This document shows positions 36,004-45,744 of a stretch of DNA of 64,000 bases, piece by piece. Position numbers and translations under genes: made by a program. The notes under the pieces are model-generated. The model was not told where the DNA came from, ran no database searches, and saw only the letters and a list, made by a program, of their open reading frames with translations. The stretch lies in contig FCNS01000007.1 in NCBI GenBank assembly GCA_900045905.1, forward strand, positions 22,761 to 86,760, written 5' to 3'. Position 1 is the first letter of the stretch; each line of letters starts with the position of its first letter. The stretch comes from Clostridiales bacterium CHKCI001 (GTDB taxonomy: Bacteria; Bacillota; Clostridia; Lachnospirales; Lachnospiraceae).

Positions 36004-37269
36004 TCATCCATTTCTGTTAAATACGTTTCGGTCTAATAGTCTATTTCTATTCGCTACAATGGCGGTACAAACTGCATCTCCTGTAATGTTTACTGCAGTT
36101 CTAGCCATGTCTACAATACGATCAATTCCCATGATCAATCCAATTCCTTCTACTGGCAAACCAACGGAATGAAATACCATGGACAGAGTAATCAAGCCAA
36201 CGCCTGGAACTCCCGCAGTACCAATGGATGCCAGTGTTGCAGTAAGAATGACGGTTAGATAATCCATTCCTTCTAATTGAATTCCAAATGCCTCAGCTAC
36301 GAATACGACGGCAACTCCCTGCATAATGGCGGTGCCATCCATGTTAATGGTTGCTCCAAGTGGAATTGTAAAAGAAGAAATCTGGCGGGATACTCCTAAT
36401 TTTTCTTCTAGTGTTTCAATGGACAATGGAATGGTCGCATTTGAAGTTGCTGTAGAAAATGCAAATGCCATAACTGGAAAAAACTTTTGAATAAAACGCA
36501 GTGGATTTAAGTGAGTAAAAACAAATAATAAAATTTGATAAACGCCGAAACATTGGATTGCTAATGCAATTAATACTGCAACCACATAGCTTAACATTGG
36601 TGCAATTGCCTCATATCCAAGGCTTCCAAATGTTTTTGCAATCAGGCAAAATACACCGATCGGTGCAACTTTCATAATTGCCATTGTCATATACATCATT
36701 AAATCATTTCCTTGGCTAAAAACATTTGCTAATGTTTCCGATTTTTTCCCCATTCCTGCTAGCAAAATACCAACAAATAGCGCAAAGAAAATAATGGCCA
36801 GCATATTTCCATCCGCAAGAGCTTTAATTGGATTGGTTGGAATAATATTTAAAATAGTATCTTTAATGCTAGTTGTCTCTGATACTTCCACTTCTGTAAT
36901 TGCAACAGATGACATATCCAAATTTCTTCCTGGATTCAAAAAATTTGCAATTAGTAAAGAAGCTGTAATTGCAATTGCAGTTGTAAAAAGATAAAATAGA
37001 ATCGTATAGATACCTACTTTTCCAAGCTTTTTAGTATCTCCAATGGCCATACTTCCGCATATCAAGGAGCAAAACACAAGTGGAACAACTAACATCTGCA
37101 TTGCTCGAATAAAACCACTTCCAATAAGATCCAAAATACCATTAATAATAATGGTATCTCGTACATATCCAACAGGAATGAATGAATGAAGTGCAATCCC
37201 AGTGAATGCTCCTAAAATCAATGCAATGAAAATAGTAGTAGTTAACCCTAATTTCTTCTTTTTTTTCAT
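36004..37269 (-). CDS. Dicarboxylate/amino-acid:cation symporter (DAACS family)
   Basis: Sodium- or proton-coupled transporter of 421 residues. It has the hairpin serine motif region AFAFSTATSNATIPLSIETL, the substrate/ion site NMDGTAIMQGVAVVF, and the C-terminal GVGLITLSMVF and DRIVDMARTAVNITGDAVC. These match GltP/SstT/DctA-like carriers. AGGAGGT precedes the ATG. Glutamate, aspartate, serine or a C4-dicarboxylate are possible substrates. Confidence 0.92.
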   Translation of the reverse strand: MKKKKKLGLTTTIFIALILGAFTGIALHSFIPVGYVRDTIIINGILDLIGSGFIRAMQMLVVPLVFCSLICGSMAIGDTKKLGKVGIYTILFYLFTTAIAITASLLIANFLNPGRNLDMSSVAITEVEVSETTSIKDTILNIIPTNPIKALADGNMLAIIFFALFVGILLAGMGKKSETLANVFSQGNDLMMYMTMAIMKVAPIGVFCLIAKTFGSLGYEAIAPMLSYVVAVLIALAIQCFGVYQILLFVFTHLNPLRFIQKFFPVMAFAFSTATSNATIPLSIETLEEKLGVSRQISSFTIPLGATINMDGTAIMQGVAVVFVAEAFGIQLEGMDYLTVILTATLASIGTAGVPGVGLITLSMVFHSVGLPVEGIGLIMGIDRIVDMARTAVNITGDAVCTAIVANRNRLLDRNVFNRNG

Positions 37270-37528
37270 ATTTACCTCCTAATGCCACAGCAAATGCAGC
37301 ATAAATTATGGGATAATTGAATCTTTATTCCGTCTTATCTTCTAATTTCACATTTCTGAGAAATAATTTTTTAAATACTGCAAAACCTTGCTGTTCTCTT
37401 TGCAATTATGTTTCACATTCCAATAGAATCTTGTTATACTTTTCATATATCTTTCCCATAAATCAGAAGTTAAATCGATATGAAAACATTATAAGAAGAA
37501 AAGTGAGTTTTATATGTCTAAATTTTTA

Positions 37529-38911
37529 CTATTTATCTACAATAGGAATATCTTCATCATGATATTTATCTAAGTGTCCTAAGTATTTTTTTGTCTCCTT
37601 TACAATAACTGGAGAAAGCAGTAATACCGCAATTAAGTTTGGAATTGCCATAAAAGCATTTAATATATCTGCAATTGTCCATACTAAATCCAACGCTGCA
37701 ATTGGAGCAATTGCGGCTACTAGAATATATAACACTCGATATGGAATTAAAGCTTTCTTTCCCATACAATATTCTACACATCGCTCTCCATAATAAGCCC
37801 ATCCTAACACAGTAGAATAAGCAAAGGAAATAATACCTACAACAAGAATAATTGGACCTAAATACGGAATTTGATCAAAAGCCAATGTTGTTAATATACC
37901 ACCATTATCGATTTGTGATACATCAATCGATGAATTTTTCATAATACTTGTTACCAAAACTAAACCTGTCATAGCACATACTACAACTGTATCCCAGAAT
38001 GTTCCTGTAGAAGAAACCAAAGCTTGACGAACTGGATTTCGCGTTTGTGCAGCTGCCGCAGCGATTGGTGCAGAACCCATACCAGATTCATTGGAAAAAA
38101 GTCCTCTTGCAACACCATACTGCATTGCCATCATAATACCACGCCCAACAAGTCCACCTTCTACTGCGCCTGGACGGAAAGCTAATGTACCAATTGTTTT
38201 TAAAGCTGGAATAATAAAATCATAATTAAATGCTAAAATAATTAAACAGCCAACGACATAGAAAATAGCCATAATCGGAACTAACTTCTCACAAACATTG
38301 GCAATAGACTTAATTCCTCCAAATATAACAAGTGCAGTTAATACTGCTACTACCACACCAATACTCCATTCTGGAATACCCAAATTTTCCTTACATACCG
38401 TTGCAATTGCATTGACTTGCGTTGCACATCCAATTCCAAACGAAGCAAATCCGCCAAAGAAAGCAAATAAGATTGCAAGCCATTTCATGTTTAACCCACG
38501 TTCTAAGGCATACATAGCTCCACCTTGCATACGTCCATCTTTGGTTTTTACACGGTATTTTACAGCAATTAATGATTCTGCATACTTTGTTGCAATACCA
38601 AATACACCTGTTAGCCAGCACCATAACACAGCTCCTGGTCCTCCAAGTGCAATTGCAGTTCCAACTCCAATAATATTCCCTGTTCCTATTGTAGATGCCA
38701 AAGCAGTTGTCAAAGCTCCAAATTGGCTTACTTCTCCTTCCGCATCGGCATCTTTTGTTACAGATAGTTTAATTGCAGTTCCTAGCTTTCTTTGAATAAA
38801 GCCAGTTCGAATTGTCATAAAAATATGGGTTCCCAAAAGAAGAAAAATCATTCCCCATCCCCATACCATTTTGTCCAATTGTTCAATTGCATTTACAATT
38901 GTCTGTATCAT
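37529..38911 (-). CDS. Alanine/glycine:cation symporter (AGCS family)
   Basis: Sodium-coupled amino-acid symporter of 460 residues. It carries the family signature FSNESGMGSAPIAAAAAQT and GGPGAVLWCWLTGVFGIATK. GGAGGAG lies before the ATG. I looked for a glycine riboswitch in the 280-bp leader and saw none; the leader does contain a TTTATAC/GTATAAA dyad (39058-39074) and a GC-rich hairpin (39081-39100). Confidence 0.92.
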   Translation of the reverse strand: MIQTIVNAIEQLDKMVWGWGMIFLLLGTHIFMTIRTGFIQRKLGTAIKLSVTKDADAEGEVSQFGALTTALASTIGTGNIIGVGTAIALGGPGAVLWCWLTGVFGIATKYAESLIAVKYRVKTKDGRMQGGAMYALERGLNMKWLAILFAFFGGFASFGIGCATQVNAIATVCKENLGIPEWSIGVVVAVLTALVIFGGIKSIANVCEKLVPIMAIFYVVGCLIILAFNYDFIIPALKTIGTLAFRPGAVEGGLVGRGIMMAMQYGVARGLFSNESGMGSAPIAAAAAQTRNPVRQALVSSTGTFWDTVVVCAMTGLVLVTSIMKNSSIDVSQIDNGGILTTLAFDQIPYLGPIILVVGIISFAYSTVLGWAYYGERCVEYCMGKKALIPYRVLYILVAAIAPIAALDLVWTIADILNAFMAIPNLIAVLLLSPVIVKETKKYLGHLDKYHDEDIPIVDK

Positions 38912-39057
38912 AGTTTACTCCTCCTTTTCTGTCTTGATTACAAATGATAAACAGATGTGTTACAAGTTTCTCATTTGTAATATCGCTTATTTTTTCATGC
39001 AGAGGATGAAAATCTTTATGTAGTTCAAATGAGAATATAAGCAACATATCTGTTTTA

Positions 39058-39100
39058 TTTATACTTTGTATAAACGTAAAGGAGTGCGTTTTCGCACTCC
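39058..39100 (-). promoter_or_regulatory. Dyad and hairpin in the AGCS symporter leader
   Basis: TTTATAC-TTT-GTATAAA (39058-39074) is a compact operator-like dyad that could contain the -10 element. GGAGTGCG-TTTT-CGCACTCC (39081-39100) forms a strong hairpin just upstream. Their roles are not known. Confidence 0.4.
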
Positions 39101-39153
39101 TCTGTACCATCATTTGTAAATCCTATTTTAGTTTACAATATTTTCTAAAATTT

Positions 39154-39182
39154 AGCAAGAAATTTTTGCATTTTTTCTTGCT
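39154..39182 (-). terminator. Terminator of the GTPase/GAP1-like pair
   Basis: AGCAAGAAA (39154-39162) pairs with TTTCTTGCT (39174-39182) 14 bases after the stop of the 457-residue gene. Confidence 0.65.
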
Positions 39183-39195
39183 GTAACGGTTCGCT

Positions 39196-40569
39196 TTATT
39201 CAAAATATCTTTGGAACCACCGTTCATGCATAATTTGTTCCACGCAATTGATAATTACTCGTTTTCTACGAATTTTATGTTCGCAAATCTCATCAATTGT
39301 TTGCTCAAAAATAGCGAAATCGATCGGAGTAGGAAGATTTTTAAAACGTTCTCTTTTCCAGGTACTCTCATAATCGTCAGGAAGCATTTCACAAGAAAGT
39401 AATAATAGTTCCGCAATTTGATTTTTTCTTTTTCTTTGCCATCCAATCTCCACAAGCATAGTACGAATCAAAGCTTGACAATGAGAAGCTGCCATTGGAT
39501 TCTCACGATAGAGTTCCCGACTGAGTGCCCGTAATTGGTAAATGCTTTTTGGAGTATTTTCTTCGATTAGTGTTGCTATTTTTTCTTCTAATTCTGGGTC
39601 GGAATAGCTGTTTTCATTTACAGTATCATATTTCATATCCGATGTTTCCTCCTCAAATGATTCTTCCGCGCTTTGAGGAAGGCTGATTTCTTCCCCTTGA
39701 TATAGTTTTTGATTGGCTGTTTGTTTTGCATTCCAGTATTGCGCTTCATACCATTCCCATGTCGGATAAAGTTTACCTTTTTCTCTGGCTAATTGAGCAA
39801 GCCATTGATAGAGTTCCACTCTTTCTTCATGAGATTCCATTACAGCTAGTCTTAAAAAGGAATGTGTTTTAAAAAATTCTTCTGCTTCTTGACGTTTTTG
39901 TCCCCAAAGCATTTCAATACAACAACCTTCTTTTTGAGATGGAAATAAGTTGCAAGGAAGATTAATCTTTCCTCCTTCCACATAGGTAAGATGTGAAACG
40001 GACTCAATTGGAAGCAAAAGAGTCATAACAGATACCATCTCTCGAAATGTAAATCGCTGAGAATAACGTCCTTTTCTTTGTTTTCCTTTTAGCATTTCCA
40101 TTCCCATATAAGCATATGCCAATCGTTCTTCTGGGCTTAAACTTCCAATACACTCTAATCCTCGATTTGGAGCTTTTAATAGATTGTCTCCTAATAACTC
40201 CTCCTCACTAATTTCCATAGGATAATCGTTTCCTTTATAGAAATACTCACTAAAATTACTTGCTGCCATCCTTCCAGCAATCGATTTCCAATAAGTTTCC
40301 GTATCCATACAGTACATTTGAGTAAATGTATATGGTCTGGATTCTTTTCTCGCACTGTTTGGATCTGGCTGAATAACACGAGAATATAATACAATAATTT
40401 TCTTGTCTAAATAGATAGAAGCAAGCAATTCTTTTCCATTTAGTCTTGTCTCTGCAAGCTCCATTAATTCTTTTTCATGTGCTCTTACAAAACTTTGAAT
40501 TCCATTTGTCATTTGACAGCAAACAAGCCCCTGTCCGCTGCCTCTGCCATAGGCAATATAGTCAATCAT
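39196..40569 (-). CDS. GTPase-associated protein, GAP1-like (partner of the adjacent GTPase)
   Basis: Large soluble protein of 457 residues with no signal or membrane segment. The N-terminal DYIAYGRGSGQGLVCCQMTN recalls the N-terminal domain of GTPase-associated protein 1 from double-GTPase conflict systems. The middle has a helical region (SPEERLAYAYMGMEMLKGKQ) and the C-terminus is helical and basic. The start codon overlaps the GTPase stop as ATGA, so the two are made together. The GAP1 call rests on motif memory and should be tested by profile search. Confidence 0.6.
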   Translation of the reverse strand: MIDYIAYGRGSGQGLVCCQMTNGIQSFVRAHEKELMELAETRLNGKELLASIYLDKKIIVLYSRVIQPDPNSARKESRPYTFTQMYCMDTETYWKSIAGRMAASNFSEYFYKGNDYPMEISEEELLGDNLLKAPNRGLECIGSLSPEERLAYAYMGMEMLKGKQRKGRYSQRFTFREMVSVMTLLLPIESVSHLTYVEGGKINLPCNLFPSQKEGCCIEMLWGQKRQEAEEFFKTHSFLRLAVMESHEERVELYQWLAQLAREKGKLYPTWEWYEAQYWNAKQTANQKLYQGEEISLPQSAEESFEEETSDMKYDTVNENSYSDPELEEKIATLIEENTPKSIYQLRALSRELYRENPMAASHCQALIRTMLVEIGWQRKRKNQIAELLLLSCEMLPDDYESTWKRERFKNLPTPIDFAIFEQTIDEICEHKIRRKRVIINCVEQIMHERWFQRYFE

Positions 40570-41945
40570 AATTTCATCCTTTCCAGAAGTTTTCGGAAGA
40601 AATCCTTTTGTTTTCTTCCCATATTGTCCTCTTCATCATCATAAAAATCATCTCCATAAAGATCATCCTCTGGATCATACAAATCTTCTGCTTCTACTTC
40701 TTTCATAGATTCATGCAGATTTTTTTGATATTTTACGCTCTCATTTTTCCACTGTTCCTGTACTTGAGCTTCGTTCTGGTAAGGATAAAGTCCTTTTTGA
40801 GCTAAGATATAAGTTAGCATTTCATCAATTCGATATGGTACGAAATCTCGAGGGAAGCGGTTCCCCTCTTCTGGCATTGCATCAATAGAACCTACAATAA
40901 AATATTCAATGGCTTGTCCCATTGATTCTAAAGACAGATAGATATTAGGAAATTCATTTTCTAAATAATGTGCAATCGCATCACTGTAGGTTCGCTGCGT
41001 ACTTAAACAAAATCCATCTTTATGTGTCTGCATTTTCAAGCGTCCATTTTCCCGTTCCAACGTATTGTAAGATAATAACTCTGGCAATACTCCTTGTTCT
41101 CGGAAACGATCGCTCATCGTCAATGCAACTAAAATTTTTCCTGAAAATTGATTAAACTCCATACCTTTTTGCCGAATTACATTTAATAAATGTTCCAATT
41201 GCAAATCAGCGGATGGGTCAAACAAATCTCTGGCACTAATTAATAACAAAATATAATCGGCTGTATATACTGGAGAGTCATATCCTTGGTCTTTGCATTT
41301 TTCTCCAGCAATATCTCGAAATTCAATTAAACCTCTCTTATGCCTATCATCTTTTATATAAGAAGCTAAAAAGGAATATGGATAGCCTTTTTCTGTAATT
41401 TGCGTAATATCTGGTAATAATCCTTGGAAATATTCTTTAATTTCTCGTTCTTTTGGATAGTCCATTGGATTATCTACAGGATCATCTCTCATTAAAAGGA
41501 ATTTTCCTCCTTGTTTTCTGCCAGCAAACATACGAGACTCACAAATCCACTGTGTCATTAAAAGAGTTTTTCCTACTCCGTGCTCTCCAAAATATTGGAT
41601 AATTGTTTGAGGAACGAACATTGCATGAACAGGTAAAATTTGTCCAGAAAAACGGCTTACACGCAAATCAAAAATTTCACTTGTTTCTGGATCTTTATAG
41701 GCAATCCCACCTTTAATTGGAGTTAAACCATCTGTTTTTACGCAATATTGAAAAATTCTTTCCTTCACAAAAGGAGAACTCCATCCAGCAAATCCCTCCT
41801 CTTTTTCCATATCTTTTAATCTCAAATTATTGGTTACTGCAATATCTTCTGCAGTACGTAAAACGTTACCTTCAAAATCTATATAATCATATGGAAATTT
41901 TCCGCTGGAACGATTAAAAATTGTATTTATGATAGTGTTGGCCAT
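40566..41945 (-). CDS. GTPase-like P-loop protein with acidic tail (double-GTPase-like)
   Basis: A protein of 459 residues. GTPase motifs are G1 GEHGVGKT (120-127), G3 FRDIAGE (D211-G214) and a G4-like LTMSD (275-279), so it is likely a TRAFAC-class GTPase rather than a STAND ATPase. Residues 416-441 are strongly acidic (EVEAEDLYDPEDDLYGDD...), and the last 17 form a basic amphipathic helix (RKQKDFFRKLLERMKL), which could bind membrane or partner. The ATG at 41945 has AGGAGG seven bases upstream; a frame from 41972 is less likely. It is coupled to the GAP1-like gene. Confidence 0.68.
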   Translation of the reverse strand: MANTIINTIFNRSSGKFPYDYIDFEGNVLRTAEDIAVTNNLRLKDMEKEEGFAGWSSPFVKERIFQYCVKTDGLTPIKGGIAYKDPETSEIFDLRVSRFSGQILPVHAMFVPQTIIQYFGEHGVGKTLLMTQWICESRMFAGRKQGGKFLLMRDDPVDNPMDYPKEREIKEYFQGLLPDITQITEKGYPYSFLASYIKDDRHKRGLIEFRDIAGEKCKDQGYDSPVYTADYILLLISARDLFDPSADLQLEHLLNVIRQKGMEFNQFSGKILVALTMSDRFREQGVLPELLSYNTLERENGRLKMQTHKDGFCLSTQRTYSDAIAHYLENEFPNIYLSLESMGQAIEYFIVGSIDAMPEEGNRFPRDFVPYRIDEMLTYILAQKGLYPYQNEAQVQEQWKNESVKYQKNLHESMKEVEAEDLYDPEDDLYGDDFYDDEEDNMGRKQKDFFRKLLERMKL

Positions 41946-42204
41946 TCTATTTCCTCCTTTATTTCGTGGCACTTATCACAAGCTTTCTCGACAAATTAGA
42001 TCAAAAATTGCTTTATTATCAGCATAATAAAATATAAGTAAAAAGTCAATATTTTTAAGATGAATCAATTCTTACAAATTATGAACGAAGACACAAAAAA
42101 TTCACATTCTGATGTGGATAATGTGTGTTTTTTTGTTGTTTTTTATGTAGTGGTGGGTGGCGTGTTTTATATTATATTGTTACACGTCATTTTATTTTTA
42201 TAAA

Positions 42205-42249
42205 AAAGAAGACGATGCCTTTTGATATGATTCAAGCGTTTCGTCTTCT
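42205..42249 (-). terminator. Terminator after smpB
   Basis: AGAAGACGA (42207-42215) pairs with TCGTCTTCT (42241-42249); on the minus strand the stem is followed by TTTTTTA. The rest of 41973-42204 shows no gene. Confidence 0.85.
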
Positions 42250-42264
42250 CAGAATTATTTTCAC

Positions 42265-42732
42265 TTAATACAAATTTTTCACTTTAAAATCCTTTTCGGC
42301 TTCTCTTCTCATATCTTTTTTTGCAATATCCTGTCTCTTATCATAAAGCTTCTTTCCTCTTGCAAGTGCAATTTCTACTTTTACAAGGCTCCCTTTAAAA
42401 TAGACTTGTAATGGCACAATCGTATATCCCTTCTGCGTCATATGCCCTGCGATTCGATTAATTTCATGGCGATGCAATAACAGCTTTCTCACACGCAATG
42501 GATCTTTATTAAAAATATTTCCCTTCTCGTATGGACTAATATGCATCCCATAAATAAATAGCTCTCCATTCTCCACTCGAATAAAAGATTCTTTTAAACT
42601 GCACTTTCCCATTCGTAACGATTTCACTTCTGTTCCAGCAAGAGAAATTCCTGCTTCATATTTTTCTTCAATAAAATAATCATGATATGCCTTTTTATTA
42701 TTTGAAATCAATTTTACACTTGATTTTCCCAT
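42265..42732 (-). CDS. smpB: SsrA-binding protein SmpB
   Basis: Partner of tmRNA in trans-translation, 155 residues. Family hallmarks are the N-terminal [40 protein letters not shown], and the C-terminal [19 protein letters not shown]. The ATG at 42732 has GAGGAGG nine bases upstream. It follows rnr, as in many Clostridia, with the structured repeat copy B between them. No ssrA gene was recognised next to it. Confidence 0.96.
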   Translation of the reverse strand: MGKSSVKLISNNKKAYHDYFIEEKYEAGISLAGTEVKSLRMGKCSLKESFIRVENGELFIYGMHISPYEKGNIFNKDPLRVRKLLLHRHEINRIAGHMTQKGYTIVPLQVYFKGSLVKVEIALARGKKLYDKRQDIAKKDMRREAEKDFKVKNLY

Positions 42733-42760
42733 AATACCTTTCCTCCTCAAATTCAATCTA

Positions 42761-42956
42761 AACTTTCATGCCCGCTTTGCGGGCACCATCATGATATAAA
42801 AGTCGATTGCTTGGCACTCTGGTGCTCTCGCAATCGCCACCTGTATGAGCAATCTAGGCAAACGCCCTACTTGCTCATACAGTTTAGCCCATCTAATATC
42901 CATGAAACAGACCGTGTTTTACACGGGATGGATCATGGCTGCTATCTGGGACTTTT
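42761..42956 (-). repeat. Structured repeat, copy B, between rnr and smpB
   Basis: An outer closure AAAAGTC/GACTTTT (42798-42804, 42950-42956), GATTGC/GCAATC around GCAC/GTGC, CTGTATGAGCAA/TTGCTCATACAG, and CCATGA/TCATGG around CCGTGT/ACACGG, plus a GCCCGC/GCGGGC hairpin (42770-42784). It overlaps the rnr stop codon. A 26-base stretch (42761-42786) is identical to 59539-59564. Confidence 0.65.
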
Positions 42957-45159
42957 AATCCAATTTTGAATAATCGCCCGTCTTTAATATTTCTTCCAGT
43001 TCTTTCATTTCTGAATGAGAACTTTCTCCTTCCAAAACAAATTGAATGGTTTTTAACATTGGATCGACACTCTCTACTTCCACGCGAATTTTTTGACCAA
43101 GCTTATATACTTTTTTGGTCATTTCTCCAATCAAGCTATAAGAGTTTTCATCAAATATATAATAATCATCTGCTAAATCTGTTACATGGATTAAACCTTC
43201 TATGGTATTTTCTAATTCTACATAGATTCCATACTTTGTCACTCCAGAAATAACACCATCAAAAACCTCTCCTAGATGCTTGGACATATATTGTGCCTTT
43301 TTCATTTTTTCCACTTCTCGTTCTGCATCTGCTGCTCTTCGTTCCATATGACTCGATTGAGCTGCTACTTCTGGAAGAATTTCTTCATAATGTTTCATTC
43401 GTTTTTCGCTGATTCCACTTCTTATATTCTCCTTTATAATACGATGGATCTGCAAGTCTGGATAACGGCGAATCGGGGAAGTAAAATGACAATAATATGG
43501 CGCAGAAAGTCCAAAATGCCCTGAACTCTCTGTAGAATATTTCGCTTGCTTCATAGAACGAAGCATCAAGCGACTAATCAACGCTTCGGACGCCGTTCCT
43601 TCGATTTTATCCAGTAGTTTTTGCAATTCTTTTGGATGAATTACTCCATTGGAAAAATGAAGGGAATACCCAAAATTATTGATAAACGTACCAAATTTGT
43701 TCATTTTTTCTTCATCTGGATTCTCATGAACTCGATATACAAATGGAATCTCCTGCCAAAAATAATCCTCTGCAATTGTCTCATTTGCAAGCAACATAAA
43801 ATCTTCAATGATTTTTGTAGCAACATTTCGCTCATATGGAATAATTTTTACTGGAGTTCCTTTCTCATCTAGTAAAATTTTTGCCTCTGGGAAATCAAAA
43901 TCAATTGCTCCACGTGCAAACCTTCGTTTGCGAAGTAATTTTGAAAGTTCCTCCATCAGTTGAAACATAGGAACGAATGATTCATATTCCTGAATCTGCT
44001 GCTCGTCTTGATCTGCCAAAATTTTCTTTACCGATGTATAGGTCATTCTACGATCGACACAAATCACTGTTTCAGCAATTCGATGCCCAATGACTGCTCC
44101 TTTTTCATCAATCTCCATCAGGCAGCTTAACGCCAACCGATCACATCCTTCATTTAACGAACAAATCCCATTGGAAAGCTTTGGTGGCAACATCGGAATG
44201 ACTCGATCAATCAAATAAACACTTGTCCCCCTTTTTAATGCTTCTTGATCCAATGGACTTCTTTCTGTTACATAGTGACTGACATCTGCAATATGCACTC
44301 CTAAATGATAATGAGATCCTTCTTTTCTTAATGTGATTGCATCATCCAAATCTTTGGCATCTTCTCCATCAATCGTAACCGTCTGCCATTCTCTCAAATC
44401 TAATCTGCCTGCAATATCTTTTCCACTTATCGTTTCTGGTATATCCGCAAGCTGACGTACTACTTCCTGAGGAAATTCTGTTTCCATTCCATAAGCTTTT
44501 GCAATCGATAAGATATCTGTTCCTGGATCATTTTTATGTCCCAGAATTTCCTTAATTCTTCCTTCTGGTTTCTTTTTCTGATTTCCATAATTGAGTATTT
44601 CTACAATAACTTTATGTCCATTTACTGCACCATTGATATTTTCAAGCGCAACAAAAATATCTTTTGTAATTCTTGGATTATCTGGAATTACAAATCCAAA
44701 GTTTTTGTTTCTCTGAAATGTTCCAACTACTTCTTTGAATCCCCGCTCCAATACTCGAATTACTTTTCCCTCTCGTTTATTTCCATTTCCAGAATCATCA
44801 TTAGCAGAAAGCAGTGCAATTTGAACACGATCTCCATCCAATGCATCCTCCACATATTCAGAAGCAATAAACACATCTTCTTTTGTATCTTCCAACGAGA
44901 CAAATCCAAATCCTCTTGTATTTGCCTGAAACGTTCCAATCATAGTAGGAAACTTCGGTTTTGTATATTTTCCTCTAGAAGATACGCTAATTTTTCCTTC
45001 TTCTACTAATTCATTTAATATTTGTTTTAACTCTTGTCTGGAAGACTTTGGCACTTGCATTAACATTGCAAGCTCTTTTTGTTTCATAGGAACGTAGTTT
45101 GGATGATTCATTAATTCCACAATCATAAGTTTTCTTTGTTCCATTAATTTTTCTTCCAA
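42955..45159 (-). CDS. rnr: Ribonuclease R
   Basis: Processive 3'-5' exoribonuclease of 734 residues. In order: an N-terminal helix-turn-helix, cold-shock-type OB folds (GTFQANTRGFGFVSLEDTKE), the RNB catalytic barrel (DGEDAKDLDDAITL; HIADVSHYV) and the C-terminal S1 domain (GEVFDGVISGVTKYGIYVEL). The TTG at 45159 is preferred because MEEKLMEQRK aligns with the usual N-terminus and AGGGAG lies nine bases before it; an ATG at 45144 is the alternative. It acts on structured RNA and works with SmpB/tmRNA in stalled-mRNA decay. Confidence 0.95.
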   Translation of the reverse strand: MEEKLMEQRKLMIVELMNHPNYVPMKQKELAMLMQVPKSSRQELKQILNELVEEGKISVSSRGKYTKPKFPTMIGTFQANTRGFGFVSLEDTKEDVFIASEYVEDALDGDRVQIALLSANDDSGNGNKREGKVIRVLERGFKEVVGTFQRNKNFGFVIPDNPRITKDIFVALENINGAVNGHKVIVEILNYGNQKKKPEGRIKEILGHKNDPGTDILSIAKAYGMETEFPQEVVRQLADIPETISGKDIAGRLDLREWQTVTIDGEDAKDLDDAITLRKEGSHYHLGVHIADVSHYVTERSPLDQEALKRGTSVYLIDRVIPMLPPKLSNGICSLNEGCDRLALSCLMEIDEKGAVIGHRIAETVICVDRRMTYTSVKKILADQDEQQIQEYESFVPMFQLMEELSKLLRKRRFARGAIDFDFPEAKILLDEKGTPVKIIPYERNVATKIIEDFMLLANETIAEDYFWQEIPFVYRVHENPDEEKMNKFGTFINNFGYSLHFSNGVIHPKELQKLLDKIEGTASEALISRLMLRSMKQAKYSTESSGHFGLSAPYYCHFTSPIRRYPDLQIHRIIKENIRSGISEKRMKHYEEILPEVAAQSSHMERRAADAEREVEKMKKAQYMSKHLGEVFDGVISGVTKYGIYVELENTIEGLIHVTDLADDYYIFDENSYSLIGEMTKKVYKLGQKIRVEVESVDPMLKTIQFVLEGESSHSEMKELEEILKTGDYSKLD

Positions 45160-45321
45160 CTTTTCATTCTCCCTTCTATTTTCACATTCTGCTCACTCTT
45201 ATTTTATTATAACAGATTCTTTTTATTTTTCAATCCATAATCGAACATATTTTCTATTCTTATTATATTCATTATTTGTGTAGCAAAAGAGACCTCCACT
45301 GGATGTCTTTTCATACTACGA

Positions 45322-45410
45322 TAAAAAAAGAGAATGTCCCATTACATGACACGGAGTAGAAAACGTACCTCTATCAATTTTCTCCCGAACCATGCCTGAG
45401 ACATCCTCCC
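45322..45410 (-). terminator. Long imperfect hairpin with T tract between secG and rnr
   Basis: On the minus strand, GAGGATGTCTCA (45408-45397) pairs with TGGGACATTCTC (45341-45330), including G-U pairs, and inner AGAAAA/TTTTCT pairing extends the fold; TTTTTTT follows. It works as a terminator for secG but its ~80-base length could also be a processed small RNA. Confidence 0.55.
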
Positions 45411-45433
45411 AATTGCCATCTCATGACAGAATT

Positions 45434-45670
45434 TTAGAAATTAATATTCAATACAATAGCTAATACCATAAATGCAACTGCAAGAACCGTTGTGAATTTT
45501 TCCAGTTTTCCTTCTACGGAACGTCCTTTATTCTTTCCCCAGTAAGTATCTGCTACGCCACTGATTGCACCAAGACCTGCTGACTTACCTTCCTGAAATA
45601 ATACAATCACAGTAAGTGCAAGGCATACAATTACAAATATAACAGTAAGTGCAATTTTTAAGATATCCAT
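45434..45670 (-). CDS. secG: Preprotein translocase subunit SecG
   Basis: Small membrane subunit of the SecYEG channel, 78 residues, with two helices (LTVIFVIVCLALTVIVLFQ and FTTVLAVAFMVLAIVLNI) joined by the conserved loop EGKSAGLGAISGVADTYWGK. The ATG at 45670 follows AGGAGGTG. Its position ahead of rnr and smpB is the usual clostridial order. Confidence 0.95.
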   Translation of the reverse strand: MDILKIALTVIFVIVCLALTVIVLFQEGKSAGLGAISGVADTYWGKNKGRSVEGKLEKFTTVLAVAFMVLAIVLNINF

Positions 45671-45744
45671 TCTCTTTTCCACCTCCTATGGCTAAACAGA
45701 TATATCATAACATAGATTTATTGAAATTACAAGCATTTTTGCCA

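Noticed and set aside
38912..39150. Possible glycine riboswitch before the alanine/glycine symporter
   Set aside because: The conserved glycine-aptamer cores were not found; only a dyad and a simple hairpin are present.
41973..42264. Search for ssrA (tmRNA) next to smpB
   Set aside because: No GGGGACGTT-type start or tRNA-like 3' end was seen here.
45322..45410. 6S RNA between secG and rnr
   Set aside because: The hairpin lacks a clear large central bubble and is too short for a typical 6S RNA; described as a long terminator or small RNA instead.
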